Below are positions 9,715 to 21,442 of a stretch of DNA of 64,000 nucleotides, piece after piece. Each line of letters opens with the position of its first letter. The first letter of the stretch is position 1. A model generated the notes under the pieces. That model worked only from the letters and a program-made list of their open reading frames with translations. It was not told the DNA's origin and did not search any database. Position numbers and translations under genes: made by a program. The DNA comes from Cervus elaphus (taxonomy: Eukaryota; Chordata; Mammalia; Artiodactyla; Cervidae), in NCBI RefSeq assembly GCF_910594005.1, contig NC_057820.1:9615001-9679000 (forward strand), read 5' to 3'.

Positions 9715-10875
9715 ATCTAATGCGAGAGAGTTGACTGGCATGTAACATGGTTGATACACCATAAAGTTGTTTTTTGCCTTCTGTCCTCCCACTGTGAACA
9801 AAAGAAGACCATAGAGAAAGTTGAGGGGAATTCCTAACATTCATTTCTCTTGCAGCAATGTTTTTCATAAACGTATGCATGCATTTTCTTTGTCAACAAT
9901 ACCTTTGTTGCCTTTTCTTTGTGCTTAATAATGTTCATGTATCATCTATTATGCAATCTACACCCACTCCCTTCCCTCCCACGAAAATAAATAAATGAAA
10001 AGGCAAATGCTAAAAACTACTTTTGTGAAAGCTAGGAGAGGCTATTAAAGTGACATATTACATAGGAATATAACCCAGGGACTTTCATAAAATAATTTAG
10101 CATCCAGAACTTCCTGATGATGAGTGGTATAATAAAAGCCCTAAAACTACCATCTCGACTTCAGGAAAGGCCAGAGGATAAAGAAAGACACCGTTCACAT
10201 TTGTTTTCAGAACCTCTCACCTTGACTGTTTTCCTTTCACAATGAGCTTGGGCTTGATTTAGAAATGAACTATGAAGTCAGGTTAAGAAGAACATAATTT
10301 TACACGCCATGCTGTAGGTTGCTTTTGCAAGCAAGAGGACATTTGTGGGCAAAGAACTTTTAGGTGCATAACTAGAAAAAGATAAGCCCTGGTGCAAGTC
10401 TAACTCCCTCCCCTCCTTGACAGATGCACTTTCATGCATCAAAGATATTTACCTTCCTTTACTCTTAAACAAAGGAAACAACAGAATGAAAATTTGTGTC
10501 AAGGAACTCTCACTCTCAGCCCATCTGGACACAGGGGTGATTTAATGGAAAAGGTCAGCTGTCTTGTCTGAAGGTAACCCTGCCTTTCCAGACTGAGTGG
10601 ACATTGCTACACACACAGCCTTAAGCACAGGTCATAAGTTAATGCAGGTCAAATTCTTTTTCAATTATAGAGTGCAAATTTTATTGCAGGTATTTTTTTA
10701 TAGCTACTTCTGACTGGTAAATATTACCATCTGGAATTTACAGATGCAGAAGCAAACCCATAGAAGATAATTATCTAACTTACTGCTGGCTTTTGGGTGC
10801 CTTTATATGACTGGCTTTGAGCCTGACTTGTAGTTGTGGACATCTTGTAGTTGTGTATGTCTACTTATATTTGAG
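9715..10875. other. No clear element apart from a weak MIR-like segment
   Basis: Mostly AT-rich. The segment 10715-10790 ('tttacagatgcagaagcaaa') weakly resembles the MIR core. No sustained coding frame. Confidence 0.4.
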
Positions 10876-11087
10876 GAGCTTCCCTAGTGGTCCAGATGGT
10901 AAAGAATCTGCCTGCCATGCAGGAGACCCAGGTTCAGTCCCTGGGTCAGGAAGATCTACTGGAGGAGGGAATGGCAACCCACTCCAGTATTCTTGCCTGG
11001 AGAATCCCATGGACAGAGGAGTCTGGTAGGCTACAGTCCATGGGGTCGCAAAAGAGTCAGATATGACTGAGTGACTAACACTTTCAC
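10876..11087 (+). mobile_element. Bov-tA SINE
   Basis: Near full length, with head 'agcttccctagtggtccaga', body 'gcaacccactccagtattct' and 3' end 'gactgagtgactaacacttt'. Confidence 0.95.
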
Positions 11088-11200
11088 TGTTTACTTTGCA
11101 GTCATGTATGTGTGATCTTTTACTAACTTTGATATCAGAGCTATCCTAATTTAGGAAAATGAATTGGTAAATGACTTTCTGTGCTCTACAACAACTTACA

Positions 11201-11318
11201 GGAAATATTCTGGTCATCCAGTGCTTCTGACACAGCACTCTCACTGCCAAGGACTTGGGTTCAATCCCTAGTCAGGGAAATAAGGTCCCACATGCCGCAC
11301 AGTGGCACAGCTGACCTA
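11201..11318 (+). mobile_element. CHR-1-type SINE
   Basis: 'gttcaatccctagtcaggga' followed by 'cccacatgccgcacagtgg' matches the CHR-1 family. The 5' part is diverged. Confidence 0.75.
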
Positions 11319-11484
11319 TTTAACTACCTATACTCAGATGTTTTATTAAAAGAACTGTTTGAATACGATAACCAATTATTTTGTCCAAAATTTTGTCCAC
11401 TTCAAGACTTTCACTGAACCTTTACTTTATTAAATTATTTATTGTGTTTTCCCATAAAGTTATCAATATATCACTGATATTTTT

Positions 11485-11580
11485 TTTCCATTTATTTTTA
11501 TTAGTTGGAAGCTAATTACTTTACAATATTGTAGTGGTTTTTGTCATACATTGACATGAATCAACCATATATTTTTTAAT
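11485..11580 (-). mobile_element. Ruminant L1 3'-end fragment
   Basis: 'atttttattagttggaagct' and 'ttactttacaatattgtag' are the reverse complement of the 3' end of the ruminant L1. The same sequence occurs at 56171-56398 (minus) and, in sense orientation, at 21820-21870. Confidence 0.85.
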
Positions 11581-12951
11581 TTAATATTAGAAGAAGGAGT
11601 GTTCATTTATTTATTTGTTGGTGCTTTCATAAATATCTCCATAAGAAATGCTTGGAAAGTAAATCACGATGGTGAGTTTTTCATGATTTCCTCTTCCTTT
11701 TGTAAGAACTTTTTGTTAGTTCAAAAAGTTCAAAGAACTTTTTGTAAGTTCAAGCAAAGGATAAGGATAATGGCTCAATAAGTATGTCATAAGAGACAAA
11801 AGGAGACTGATGTTGCTATTTCATATTGGCAGAGATATCAAAACCCAAACATCCAGGACAAAATAGTAAGCACTTGTATGCTTTCTTTTACAACTCTAGA
11901 ACCAAAAACGTGCATTCTGTTCTTAATAAGGATGTTTAAGGAGATGACAACTTGAAAATGAGGCGAATAGAACAGTGGGTGTTGTGGACTGTTATCAAGG
12001 TATTTGTGTTGCCCCAACAGTCATGTGGAATTGTCATTACAAATGTTACTGCTATGATGGACCAGTGAGACACGACAGAGAAAGGAGCTGGGACCTACTT
12101 CAAAAGGTCAAGATTTTTTCAGATGAGGTGAAATTAACATGAGGAAATAAAAATGAAAGTCACCTATATGAGGTTCCAGAGGAAGAGTATTTCAAACATA
12201 CAAAACAACATGCACAAGGACCATCAGGTAAAAGATGGTTTGACTCATCCTAGGACTCTGCCCATGTGTCCCGAGCTTTGAAAGTGATGGAAAGAATAAG
12301 ATGAGACGCAGTCAGTGTGATGGGCAGAGTCAAGACTACAAACACCGTATTTTGCTAGCTAAGTAATTCATAATTTAGCTGCTATATAGTGAGAGATCCC
12401 AAATGGTGAGTGAAAAACATGTAAACAGGAGAAAGCAACATTATTTCTGCATGCTGATATGGCCCCTCAGGGGCTTCAACTGAAAGAAAAAGGAGTTCCA
12501 ACTGAAGTCTACACTTTTGAAATCCATCTTGTACCATAAAGCAGAGCACCATACAATGTCCATTTTGACAGCAGTTGTCTTTCCCCTTAGCTGTTCAGTA
12601 CATTCTTATTTAGTGAAAACATGATGACAGAATATGCTTTCGGATTTGTATGAGGGATGCATAAATAGATGTGATTTGTAGAGTGGGATGACAACTTATT
12701 CTTTTTTTAGTGGTGATCAGAAATAACATTGCGTTGATGTGATTTTTGCACCACTGGAAAAGTTTAAAGTCATCCTTTAATTCTTAAATTATTTCCTAGA
12801 GAGATGGAGTTTATTCATACTTGAGAAGTAGTAGAGTTAGAAGCAATAGAAAAAAAATAGATAGGGGTTTTCTTATATACCCTGTCTATTGTTATCTTCC
12901 CAAACTTACAATAGTTTTTGCCTCAAAAAATGAAATACTATGGTAAATGCA
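11581..12951. other. Mostly unassigned DNA
   Basis: It contains the small repeat at 11704-11754. I see no recognised transposon and no credible exon. Confidence 0.4.
11704..11754. repeat. 29-bp tandem duplication with overlapping hairpin arms
   Basis: 'aagaactttttgt' occurs at 11704 and 11733. Between them, CAAAAAGTTC (11722-11731) is the exact complement of GAACTTTTTG at 11706-11715 and at 11735-11744, so two alternative 10-bp stems are possible. Confidence 0.9.
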
Positions 12952-13177
12952 AGGAGCTTCCCAAGTGGCACCATGGTAAAGAATCCACCTGCCAATGCAG
13001 GAGACACAGGGATGCAATTTGATTCCTGGGTTGAGAAAATTTCCAGAAGTAGGAAACGACAACTCAGACCAGTATTCTCGCCTGTGAAATCCCATGGTCA
13101 GAGGAACCTAGTGAGCTAGAGTCCATGAGACCGCTAAGAGTCAGACACAACTGAGGGACTGAGCACACACACATACG
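12952..13177 (+). mobile_element. Bov-tA SINE with target-site duplication
   Basis: A diverged full-length copy running from 'ggagcttcccaagtggca' to a 'gagcacacacacatacg' tail. 'tggtaaatg' at 12941 and again at 13178 is the target duplication. Confidence 0.92.
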
Positions 13178-13252
13178 TGGTAAATGAAAACTGTTCATAT
13201 TTTCAATGGCCTTTTGGAAGGAAATTTTTGTAAGAAGGGAATTGTTAACCTT

Positions 13253-13438
13253 GAAGTGAAGTGCTCAGTTGTGTCCAACTCTTTGCAACCCCATGGATAG
13301 TTCACAGAATTCTCCAGGCCAGAGTACTGGAGTGGGTAGCCTTTCCCTTCTCCAGGGGATCTTCCCAACCCAGAGATCTAACTGGGGTCTCTTGCATTGC
13401 AGGCAGATTCTTTGCCAACTGAGCTATCAAGGAAGCCC
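13253..13438 (-). mobile_element. Bov-tA SINE with target-site duplication
   Basis: It runs from 'gtgctcagttgtgtccaact' to the head 'ccaactgagctatcaaggaa'. The direct repeat is 'ttgttaaccttg' (13242) and 'ttgttaagcttg' (13439). Confidence 0.93.
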
Positions 13439-13449
13439 TTGTTAAGCTT

Positions 13450-13527
13450 GCTGCTGCTGCTGTTAAATCGCTTCAATTGTGTCCGACCCTGTGCGATCCC
13501 ATAGACGGCAGCCCACCAGGCTCCCCC
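13450..13527 (-). mobile_element. Bov-tA 3'-end piece with (GCT)n tail
   Basis: 'ctgctgctgctgttaaatcg' followed by 'gacggcagcccaccagg'. Only the 3' third of the SINE is present. 'ttaagctt' on both sides (13442, 13529) shows that this was a separate, 5'-truncated insertion, placed in the target duplication of the preceding copy. Confidence 0.85.
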
Positions 13528-13787
13528 ATTAAGCTTAGAGGTCTTCAAACAACCAAGCATGCAAATTAAATACACTCATATGAAAATAGACCCTTTTAGT
13601 AATAATTATAAGAAATAATGCTAGCTCCAAAATTGTCCATATGCTGTAAGCCAAAGTCATTCTTAATTTTTTATTCTAGTTCACATAGGCAGTTGTCTGT
13701 GAATCTTCCCTCTTTGCCCCTTTTAGCATTTTCAGAGAGCTTCTTTTCTTCAAACCAGCTTGAGAAGACCAAAATCATAAAATTTAT

Positions 13788-13998
13788 TGCAACAGAAGTG
13801 GCTCAGTAGTAAATAACACTCTGACAATGCAGGAGAAGAGGGTTTGATCTCTGGGTGGGGAAGATCCTTTGGAGAAGGAGATGGCAACTCACTCCAGTAT
13901 TCTTGCCTGGGAAATCCCATGGACAGAGGAGCCAGGTGGGCTACAGTCCATGGGGTCACAAAAGAGCTGGACATGATTTAGCAACTAAACAACAACAA
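13788..13998 (+). mobile_element. Bov-tA SINE
   Basis: It contains 'gtggctcagtagtaaataac', 'tggcaactcactccagtatt' and ends in 'gcaactaaacaacaacaa'. The extreme 5' end of the head is eroded. Confidence 0.9.
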
Positions 13999-14550
13999 AT
14001 TTTCTCCCTCTCTCTGAAATATTTGCAACTGCCTAGGTCTTATTGGGATGCCTACCACAATTCCTGAAACATAGTAAATACTGAGTAAACATGATAAATG
14101 ACTGAGATAAAATGAAGCAGTGTCTTCCTTAGTTTTCCATTTCTGTTTTACTTCAAAAGACACATGTTCATAGAGCTTGTTGAGAGTGTAAGGAAAGGCA
14201 TTTTTGTAATCTTTAAAATTATAAGATTTATCTCTTCCTGTATTTTTTTCTCATAAAAGCAGACCACACATCTAAATGACCTAGATTTTTTCAAGAATGT
14301 TCAAGCAGTCCTTGATAACTTAAGAAAAGGTCAGCTACCAGCTGGAAGCTGGATAAAAGACTGAGCAGGTACCAGTGTGCAGTGTGTTTGATAAGAATGG
14401 TGAAACAATGAGGGGGAAAAAAAAATAAATGTGTATTTGGTCTTCTCTTTGATTTCTGACACATTGTAAAGTTGCTCTCATTCAAATTTAGTGACCTTGA
14501 GGTTCTGAGCAGACAAAATTACACTTTATCACTTTAGTCTATTTGACTAG
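13999..14550. other. No recognised element
   Basis: AT-rich single-copy-like DNA. The short frames here have no domain. Confidence 0.4.
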
Positions 14551-14962
14551 CACTTACTATTGCTTTAATAAAAACCACAGTGTAGGTGTCTCTATTTTTT
14601 TCTCTTTCTTTCCAGAATGTGTAACATATTCCCCCCAACCTTTCCACCCCAACTTTTCCTAGTCACTCAGACAGTAAAGAATCTACTTGTAATGTGGGAG
14701 ACCTGGGTTTGATCCCTGGGCCAGCAAGATCCCCTGGAGAAGGGAATGGCAACCCACTCCAGTATTCTTGCCTGGAGAATCCCATGGACAGAGGAGCTTG
14801 CCAGGCTACAGTTGATGGGGGTCACAAAGAGTCAGGCATGACTGAATGACTAATCCTTTCACTTTCACTTACTATTGCTTTCATAAAATCCATAGTGTAG
14901 GTGCCTATTTTTTTCCTCATACTTTCCAGGAATGTCTTATGTACTCCTCCCAGGTTTCCCAG
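14551..14962. repeat. ~95-bp direct repeat flanking a Bov-tA
   Basis: The left copy (14551-14645) and right copy (14866-14962) both start 'cacttactattgcttt' and share 'agtgtaggtg' and 'tttccag' at matching spacing. The Bov-tA at 14650-14865 lies exactly between them. They are far longer than a normal target-site duplication. Confidence 0.85.
14650..14865 (+). mobile_element. Bov-tA SINE between the direct repeats
   Basis: It has head 'cttttcctagtcactcagac', body 'ggcaacccactccagtattc' and 3' end 'gactaatcctttcactt'. Confidence 0.93.
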
Positions 14963-15399
14963 CACAACAATATTTGTCTCCATGATTTCCTCATTTATTT
15001 CCTTCAGCCAGTCTAGATCCCACTCTTTCTTCCTCTTCAGAATGAATTCTGACTATTTTGGGGTGATAGATACTGAGATTAGCCCAGTATATACCTGCTT
15101 GATAGGGGCTCATACACCACAAGGCTTGCTGGTGAGAAGCTGAGCTCATATTGAGTGAAGCTGGACAGTGAGTGTGGCTGGGAGAAAGATGAGGTCAGGT
15201 TCTATAACCGCAGATCCTTGGCAGACTCTGCAAGGAGACACAGATTGATGGAGAAAGGAAAGCCTCAGATTCCTCAATACTAAGTTATGTAGACAAAGAA
15301 GAAAATAAGCATATTTTTTTAATACGCCAAGTGACAGAGTCTACCAGCAATATAGATCAGAGTTCACAGTTATTGAACAATCAATTCTGGTTTTGACCC

Positions 15400-15595
15400 T
15401 GTATCAAATACTGTCTTATTTTTTCTCATTTAATGACAATCTCCATCAATGAACCTGTGATAACCTAGTTGACAGTCAAAGCCACTGTGTTTCCATGGGT
15501 GTTAAGTAACTTGCCTAAAAACACAGTTAATAGACTGTAGAGTTAGGATTCAAAACCACCAGTTCAGTAAATCCAGTTCATCCTGTATCTAAAAT
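15400..15595 (+). mobile_element. MIR SINE fragment
   Basis: 'taagtaacttgcctaaaaac' followed by 'gtagagttaggattcaaaac' follows the conserved MIR core. It is an ancient, strongly diverged copy. Confidence 0.6.
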
Positions 15596-15879
15596 CATGG
15601 AGTTGCAAAGGCCTGAACACAGGTCGCATTTTGTCATGCACCATGTTAAAACTGAGCTGGTAGCATAGCTCACTTGGAGGCACTGCTTGCTTTCCATTGA
15701 CAGAAGCAGTGCTCATGAAACCAGGCTGCCTTCAGAAGTTAAATGGTCAACAAGGGTATATTTTGTTTTGGGGTAAATATGTGTCTGTTTAGGGTGGGGG
15801 GCAGTGAGAGTGTGTACATGTGAATAGTGAGTGTGTGAGTAGTGGAAGAAACACTGAACAATAGTTTAGGTTCAGATAG

Positions 15880-16095
15880 ACTTGCTTTCTGATCTCAGTT
15901 CTGACAATTACAACAGACTAATCTTTGGCAAGGTAGTCAACCTTTCTAAACCCTAGTCTTTGCATTCATAAAATGGGGAAAATATAGAATTACAGTGCAA
16001 ATTAAATTAATTAACTATAACCCCAATCTGCCTAGTGCAAACTCAGAATAAATGGTTGGTAAACATTGTCTATACTATTATCATTGTTGGTATTA
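15880..16095 (+). mobile_element. MIR SINE, near full length
   Basis: The order of MIR landmarks is kept: 'aacctttctaaaccctagtc', 'cattcataaaatggggaaa' and the tail 'cagaataaatggttgg'. Confidence 0.8.
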
Positions 16096-16574
16096 TTTTT
16101 ATCATTGCCATATACTTACTACTTTTTCAAACTACAAACCAGAGTTACAGAAAGTCCTTCAATAACAAACATCTTCTCTGCATTCCTGCAGTAACTTTGC
16201 ACTATAGGGTCAGTAGATCTTAGCTATGAATTTTGCATCCTAAAGGCAAGACTTTATGAACAACAGTGGAATATTTGGCAAACAACCAAAATTCTGTAAC
16301 ATCAGAACAGAATATGGCACAAAGGCAGACAAAATAGATGTAAATTATCACAAAGTTGTGTGAGGAACAGTTGAGAGAACTGGAGATATTTAACTTGAAG
16401 AAGAAAGCTGTCTTAAAGATTTCTGTACATACTAGGAAAGTCATCCTAATAAAGAAATATTTAACTTCTTTTTTTTTTTTTTTTTGATAGAGTCTCTACA
16501 GAGAAGATGTATAACTAATAGATGATGGTTGCAGAGAGAAAGTTTGGAATTAAAGTGCTGCTGGAAGTTGGGAA
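16096..16574. other. Unassigned DNA with a poly(T) run
   Basis: A T17 run lies at about 16469-16485. The segment 16370-16440 ('ggagatatttaacttgaaga') could be a very old LINE remnant, but this is not secure. Confidence 0.35.
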
Positions 16575-16760
16575 GGGATTTCCCTGACAGTCCAGTGGTT
16601 AAGATTATGAGCTTCCAATGCAGAGGGTGCAGGTTTAGTCCCCGGTCAGGGAACTAAGATCCCATGTGCTATTGCGCACAGCCAAAAGAAAAAAAAAACA
16701 AGAGTGAAAAAATTGGGTTCGCAAGAGTTGGACATCATGTAGAGACTAAACCATCACCAC
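16575..16760 (+). mobile_element. CHR-1-type SINE followed by a short Bov 3'-end scrap
   Basis: 16575-16698 is a CHR-1 copy ('gggatttccctgacagtcca', then 'agtccccggtcagggaacta') ending in A-rich sequence. At 16714-16760, 'gggttcgcaagagttggaca' is only the last ~45 bases of a Bov-tA or Bov-A2. Confidence 0.8.
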
Positions 16761-16911
16761 AAAAATTTGAGTGGATTCTCTAATGAGGTAATGAACGTTC
16801 TTCCACTAGACTTCAATGAAGCATCAATATGGAGATCAAGGACAGAGTGAGGGCAACTTACTAAGGGATTTCTAATATTTCCTTTTGATGTCCTCTTCCT
16901 TTTTTTACTAG

Positions 16912-17117
16912 GGGCTTTCATGGTGGCTCAGATGGTAAAGAATCTGCCTGCAGCGCAGGAGACCCGGGTTCAATCTCTAGGTCAGGAAGATCCCCTGGAG
17001 AAGGACATGGCTACCCACTCCAGTATTCTTGCCTGGAGAATTCCATAGATGGGGGAACCTGGTGGGACTACAGACCATGGTGTCAAAAGAATCCAACAGG
17101 AGAGCTACCACTTTCTG
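16912..17117 (+). mobile_element. Bov-tA SINE
   Basis: The head 'gggctttcatggtggctcag' is well kept. The 3' third ('accatggtgtcaaaagaatc') is more diverged than the head. Confidence 0.93.
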
Positions 17118-17617
17118 GAGAGATCTCTTTGCTTCTCTTGGGTACAGAAAATATAAAGGACTAGGAATTTTACAGAAACTTTGGTGCCAACTCCTATCTA
17201 GGCCCAATCACCAGTATAATGGCCCAGACTGGAATATGAGCCAAAACACTTTACTCTTGAGAGTTCATTTTCTTAGAGTATCTATTCTGTTGTCACTGCA
17301 AATGAAGAAAAGTGATGGCAGGAGGTGGACAGTTTTGAATTCATTTTCCTGGATGTGTTAACCATAACTGTTAAGATTAACTTTGAGTTTTATGCATCAT
17401 TTAGACTCTCAACTTCTATCCAATATTTTAATGTGAGATTTTCTACATTATTGTATGTATTAATACATATATTCATCTATTTTTTATGTTGATGAACCAG
17501 TTCTCAAGATATCTTTGAGTGATATGAAGCTCACCATTAACTCCTAGTGTCTTGAGCACGTATTATCATTCCACTCTCAGAAGATAAGGCCGATGTCCTT
17601 CAACATTTGTGTCAGGC
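17118..17617. other. No recognised element
   Basis: A plus-strand frame at 17029-17361 runs out of the Bov-tA into unassigned DNA and has no recognisable domain. Confidence 0.4.
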
Positions 17618-17631
17618 TTGGTGCCTATAAG

Positions 17632-17756
17632 GAAATGGCAACCCACTCCAGTACTCTTGCCTGGAAAATCCTATGGACGGAGGAGCTTGGTAGGCTACAG
17701 TCCATGGGGTGGCAAAGAGTCAAACACAACTGAGCGACTGCACTTTCACTTTCACT
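17632..17756 (+). mobile_element. 5'-truncated Bov-tA SINE
   Basis: It lacks the tRNA-like head and starts at 'gaaatggcaacccactccag'. The direct repeat 'ttggtgcctataag' / 'ttggcacctataag' at 17618 and 17757 proves insertion in the truncated state. Confidence 0.93.
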
Positions 17757-17770
17757 TTGGCACCTATAAG

Positions 17771-19483
17771 CATCACAGTTAGGTCATGCTCTGAGCCAAC
17801 AGCCTTATGTATATTCTTTATGAAATTAGAGTCTAAATGTGGATTCTTTTTCTCCACTCAGTTTTAAGTTCAGCCTCTCCTGCAAATGCATAAGTCAAGT
17901 GCATAGGACTCCTGTGAATAATAGATTTTATCTATGTAGGATTCACACTTGATGATCCGTAACTACAGTGCTTTGCTACTCATAAAATACCCATCTCAAT
18001 TAGTGAATTAGCAGCCCATCAAGTTGATGCCTAAGATGTGAAACCTTGAGAATGCTCATTGCAGCTAATGAAAATATGTTTAGAAATTGCTTCCCTAAAT
18101 GAGTCACTAGCAAGAAATTGACTTATTATTGTAGACTGTATGTGGTTCTGGAAAAAAAAAAAAGAATCAATCTTCCCTTCAGCTCTGTCATCTAACAGCT
18201 CATCAGATATTTGAAGCACCACATAAGCTGCCTGCCTTTACCGATTCTTAAAAATTGGGACATTTTCACAGTTCATCAAGTGACATTAGAGCCATTATTA
18301 TACAGATTGAAAACAAAGTAAATAAATGACTGCCATGCTTCTTTAAATGCGATCATTCTGTTCACTTTTAGTCAGCATTGGTTAAAAAATAGCTGCCTTT
18401 CTTGAACAGTACAGATTCCAGGGGAGACATAGTTAAAAATATTAAGCATCACACAGTATTTCAAACATCTGTAAGTGTTTGTATTGCATGTTATAAAAAC
18501 CTTGATGTAAAATGCCACAATTGAAAGGGAAAAGTATTAAAAATGTCAATGCTCTTATATCATTTCAGAAGACCAATTTGCCATTTTTTGATTTTTTTTT
18601 TAAGGTTGTAATGAGCCTGGTTCATTTTGCTTCCTAGCATTTATCTTTTCAGTAACAATGGAAAATTTTCCCCTTAGGCCCAGCATGCTATTCTTGTCTT
18701 AGTCGATTAGGCAGAAATGAAGATCATAAAGGTGAGAGATTTTCCCACAAACAATATGATGTTCAGCACAGTAGCTTGCACAATTTAGGCTGAGAAATTC
18801 CAACTCATCTCAGGAATAGTTGTTTGGGGATGTAGCGGAAGCAAACAACAGAGCTTCCACTTCTTAGTACTCTGAGAGGTGTTGTGAGAAGGCAAAGTTC
18901 AGACTTTGCCTCAGCCTTTCTTTGAATGTTCAATAAGCTGTCAAATGATAGTTTAACTTGTGAGCATAAAGTGTCAATCTCAAGTGCATTGAGGCTAGAA
19001 AAACAGGAATGGAATAATTGTAGGTTATTACATTTAAACTGGAAGAAAGACTATTTTTCAGTAATTATTCTTTGTTGAGGCTTTGTATGTTTCTCTCAGA
19101 TATATCTGGAACAAAGAAAGCTCACAACTGTTATGCTTCCTGAAATGAAGGTGTTACGAGTGTTGTTGAAAGAAAATGGAAAGAATATGCATTTGGAACA
19201 GTCAAAACTGCGTAGTTCATGCTTCTGCCACTCATTGAAAATGTGAGTGTACACAGGCTGTTTAAATCTATTCAGACTATTTCCTTAACTGCAATGGAGT
19301 TTTAGATTAATTTGGACCATATGAGACTATTTAACCATCCTTGATCAACCAAAATGGCAAAGAGTTAGTTCACACTGTTGCTGTGACAATCAATGAAAAA
19401 AACAAGCAAACAAAAAATCCCTGCACAAACTTATAAAGAGATACAATGATCAATTCTCTGTCCTCTTTGATAATCAACCATAG
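17771..19483. other. 1.7 kb without a recognised interspersed repeat
   Basis: This is one of the longest repeat-poor stretches of the window. It has poly(A) at 18150-18161 and T-rich 18590-18602. No splice-flanked coding frame is evident. Cross-species conservation would be needed to tell spacer from regulatory DNA. Confidence 0.4.
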
Positions 19484-19605
19484 AGGAGGGCATGGCACCC
19501 ACTTCAGTATTCTTGCCTGGAAAATCCCATGGACAGAGGAGCCTGTTGGGCTACAATGCACGGGGTCGCGAAGAGTTGGACATGACAAGCAGCTTAGCAC
19601 ACATG
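19484..19605 (+). mobile_element. 5'-truncated Bov-tA SINE
   Basis: It starts at 'gaggagggcatggcaccca', without the tRNA head, and ends 'gacaagcagcttagcacaca'. Confidence 0.9.
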
Positions 19606-19689
19606 CATGAAACTAACCTGCAAAGCCTTCCAGTTGTTGCCCTGGAACCAATGCCTTGCCCAAAATAAGAAAACAGCTCATAATAATGA

Positions 19690-19835
19690 GTGATTGCTTT
19701 TATTAATCAATAGCTATGAATAGAACTTTGCATGTGGTTTCTCATTTAACTAATTCTTAAGTATAAGCTAGGTCTTAATAATATTTCCATAATATAGATT
19801 CACAAAGTGAGGTCACATATTAAGATTTCAGGATG
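19690..19835 (+). mobile_element. MIR SINE fragment
   Basis: 'ggtttctcatttaactaatt', then a diverged core with 'tcacaaagtgaggtcaca', fits the middle of MIR. Confidence 0.5.
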
Positions 19836-20104
19836 GATAAATGGAGAACCCATGGCAATTACCAGCACAGTGTAATATATTTTAAGAGGTCAGGGATCTG
19901 CCTTCAAGGTTATAGACTTTTCTTGCTTTAGTCTTCTTCATGAACCCTTTGTATTTAATAATAATGCATGATGTTTAGAATGTTCTAGGCATGCAGATTC
20001 TGTAATTGAGCTTCCACTTTCTTAATCTTTTAGCTTTATGATCTTGTAACATTAAATAAGCCACATTTTCTATTTATTTGATTATTTGGTTATTTTTTAA
20101 TCTA

Positions 20105-20221
20105 TTGTTTTGGCTGTGCTGCATGACTCACAGGATCTTAGTTTCCTTACCAGGTATTAACCCACAGCCCCAGCAGAGAAAGCATAGAGTCCTAACCACC
20201 AGATTGCCAAGGAATTCCCAA
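20105..20221 (-). mobile_element. CHR-1-type SINE
   Basis: The reverse-complement landmarks are 'ttggctgtgctgcatgact', 'ggatcttagtttccttacca' and 'gtcctaaccaccagattgcc'. Confidence 0.85.
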
Positions 20222-20234
20222 GTAACATTTTGTT

Positions 20235-20590
20235 CAAACTTATATTTACTAATATTTGTTGATCCCATAGTTGACAGTCACTGTTCAAGGCATTTGCTCA
20301 CATGACCCCCTTTAATACCCAAGCAATCCTGGTAGATGGCATTATGACTTTGATTCCGCAGAGTTGGAAACTTGCACACAGGAAATCTACATCACTTACT
20401 CTTGATCACAAAACAAGAGAACAGAACCAAGGCTTGAACCTGACGCTCTGACTTTAACCTCACACTCTTAACTGTTATTCTAGATTTAACCTATGTTCTC
20501 TATTTCCTCAGTGTTAAAATGATATTTGATGAGAACATACATGAAAAACCCTGGGACACAGTATCTTCAATAAAAATTTTATTAATATTA
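20235..20590 (+). mobile_element. One or two adjacent MIR SINE copies
   Basis: 20235-20490 shows the MIR body with a late 'ccaaggcttgaacctgacg' block. 20500-20590 shows the MIR 3' end ('cctcagtgttaaaatgatat', 'cttcaataaaa'). Whether this is one copy with an internal shift or two is not clear. Confidence 0.65.
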
Positions 20591-20835
20591 ATATTCTTTG
20601 TTCTTTATTAACCACTTTGTAAAAATAAAACCTGCAACAATGATCCTTATGCAAGTGTTGTTGGGCTAATTTCAGATGAAAAGCTGAACCTTACCAAATA
20701 ACATTGATTTGTCAATGTTACTGCATGAAAAGATGCTATTGCATCGAAAAGATGCATTAAAAGATCCTAGAACCTATAGCTTTTGGCTTTAACCCACTGG
20801 TTTTCTCAATATTAACTCTTCCATTATACTTCACT

Positions 20836-21061
20836 GCGCCTGCATATGGGCTGTCGCTTCAGTTGTGTCCGACTCTTTGAGACCCCATGTTCTGTGGCCC
20901 TCCAGGCTTCTTTGTCCATGGGATTCTCCAGACGAGAATACTGAAGTGGGTTGCCATTTTTGCCTCCAGGGGATCGTCCCAACCCAGGGATGAAACTTCT
21001 CTCTCCTGCGGCTCTTGCATTGTAAGCAGATTCTTTACTTTTTCAGCCACCAGGAAAGCCG
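20836..21061 (-). mobile_element. Bov-tA SINE with target-site duplication
   Basis: It runs from 'gctgtcgcttcagttgtgtc' to 'cagccaccaggaaagcc'. The perfect direct repeat 'atacttcact' occurs at 20826-20835 and 21062-21071. Confidence 0.94.
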
Positions 21062-21442
21062 ATACTTCACTCTAAGTGTTTATAATCAATTTATAATTTT
21101 ATCTATTACCAATTCAGTTTTACTTTATAACTATTTAATTTTTAACTTCTTGAACATCAAATCTCCTTGCTATATTTGGGTAATAATTTCATAGTTATAG
21201 CCTAAGGTATATGTAATTATACTAATAGCTACAGGTAGTACGTTTATGAAAAGGTATTAATTTTCTGACATTGACTCAATTTTTTTTAGTTTGAAAAATT
21301 ATGTGCATATCATATAAATTAGATGGGAGAAAAATTTACTTTTTAAATTAGAACAAGGAAGCGGAGACAAGTGAGCACAGAAAACTTGAGTTTCTTCCTT
21401 AGAATAAGAGATTTAACCTGTGTTGACTTCTCTGTATTTGAT

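Noticed and set aside
13449..13463. Independent (GCT)n trinucleotide microsatellites here and at 41497
   Set aside because: They are the tails of particular Bov-tA copies, not free-standing arrays.
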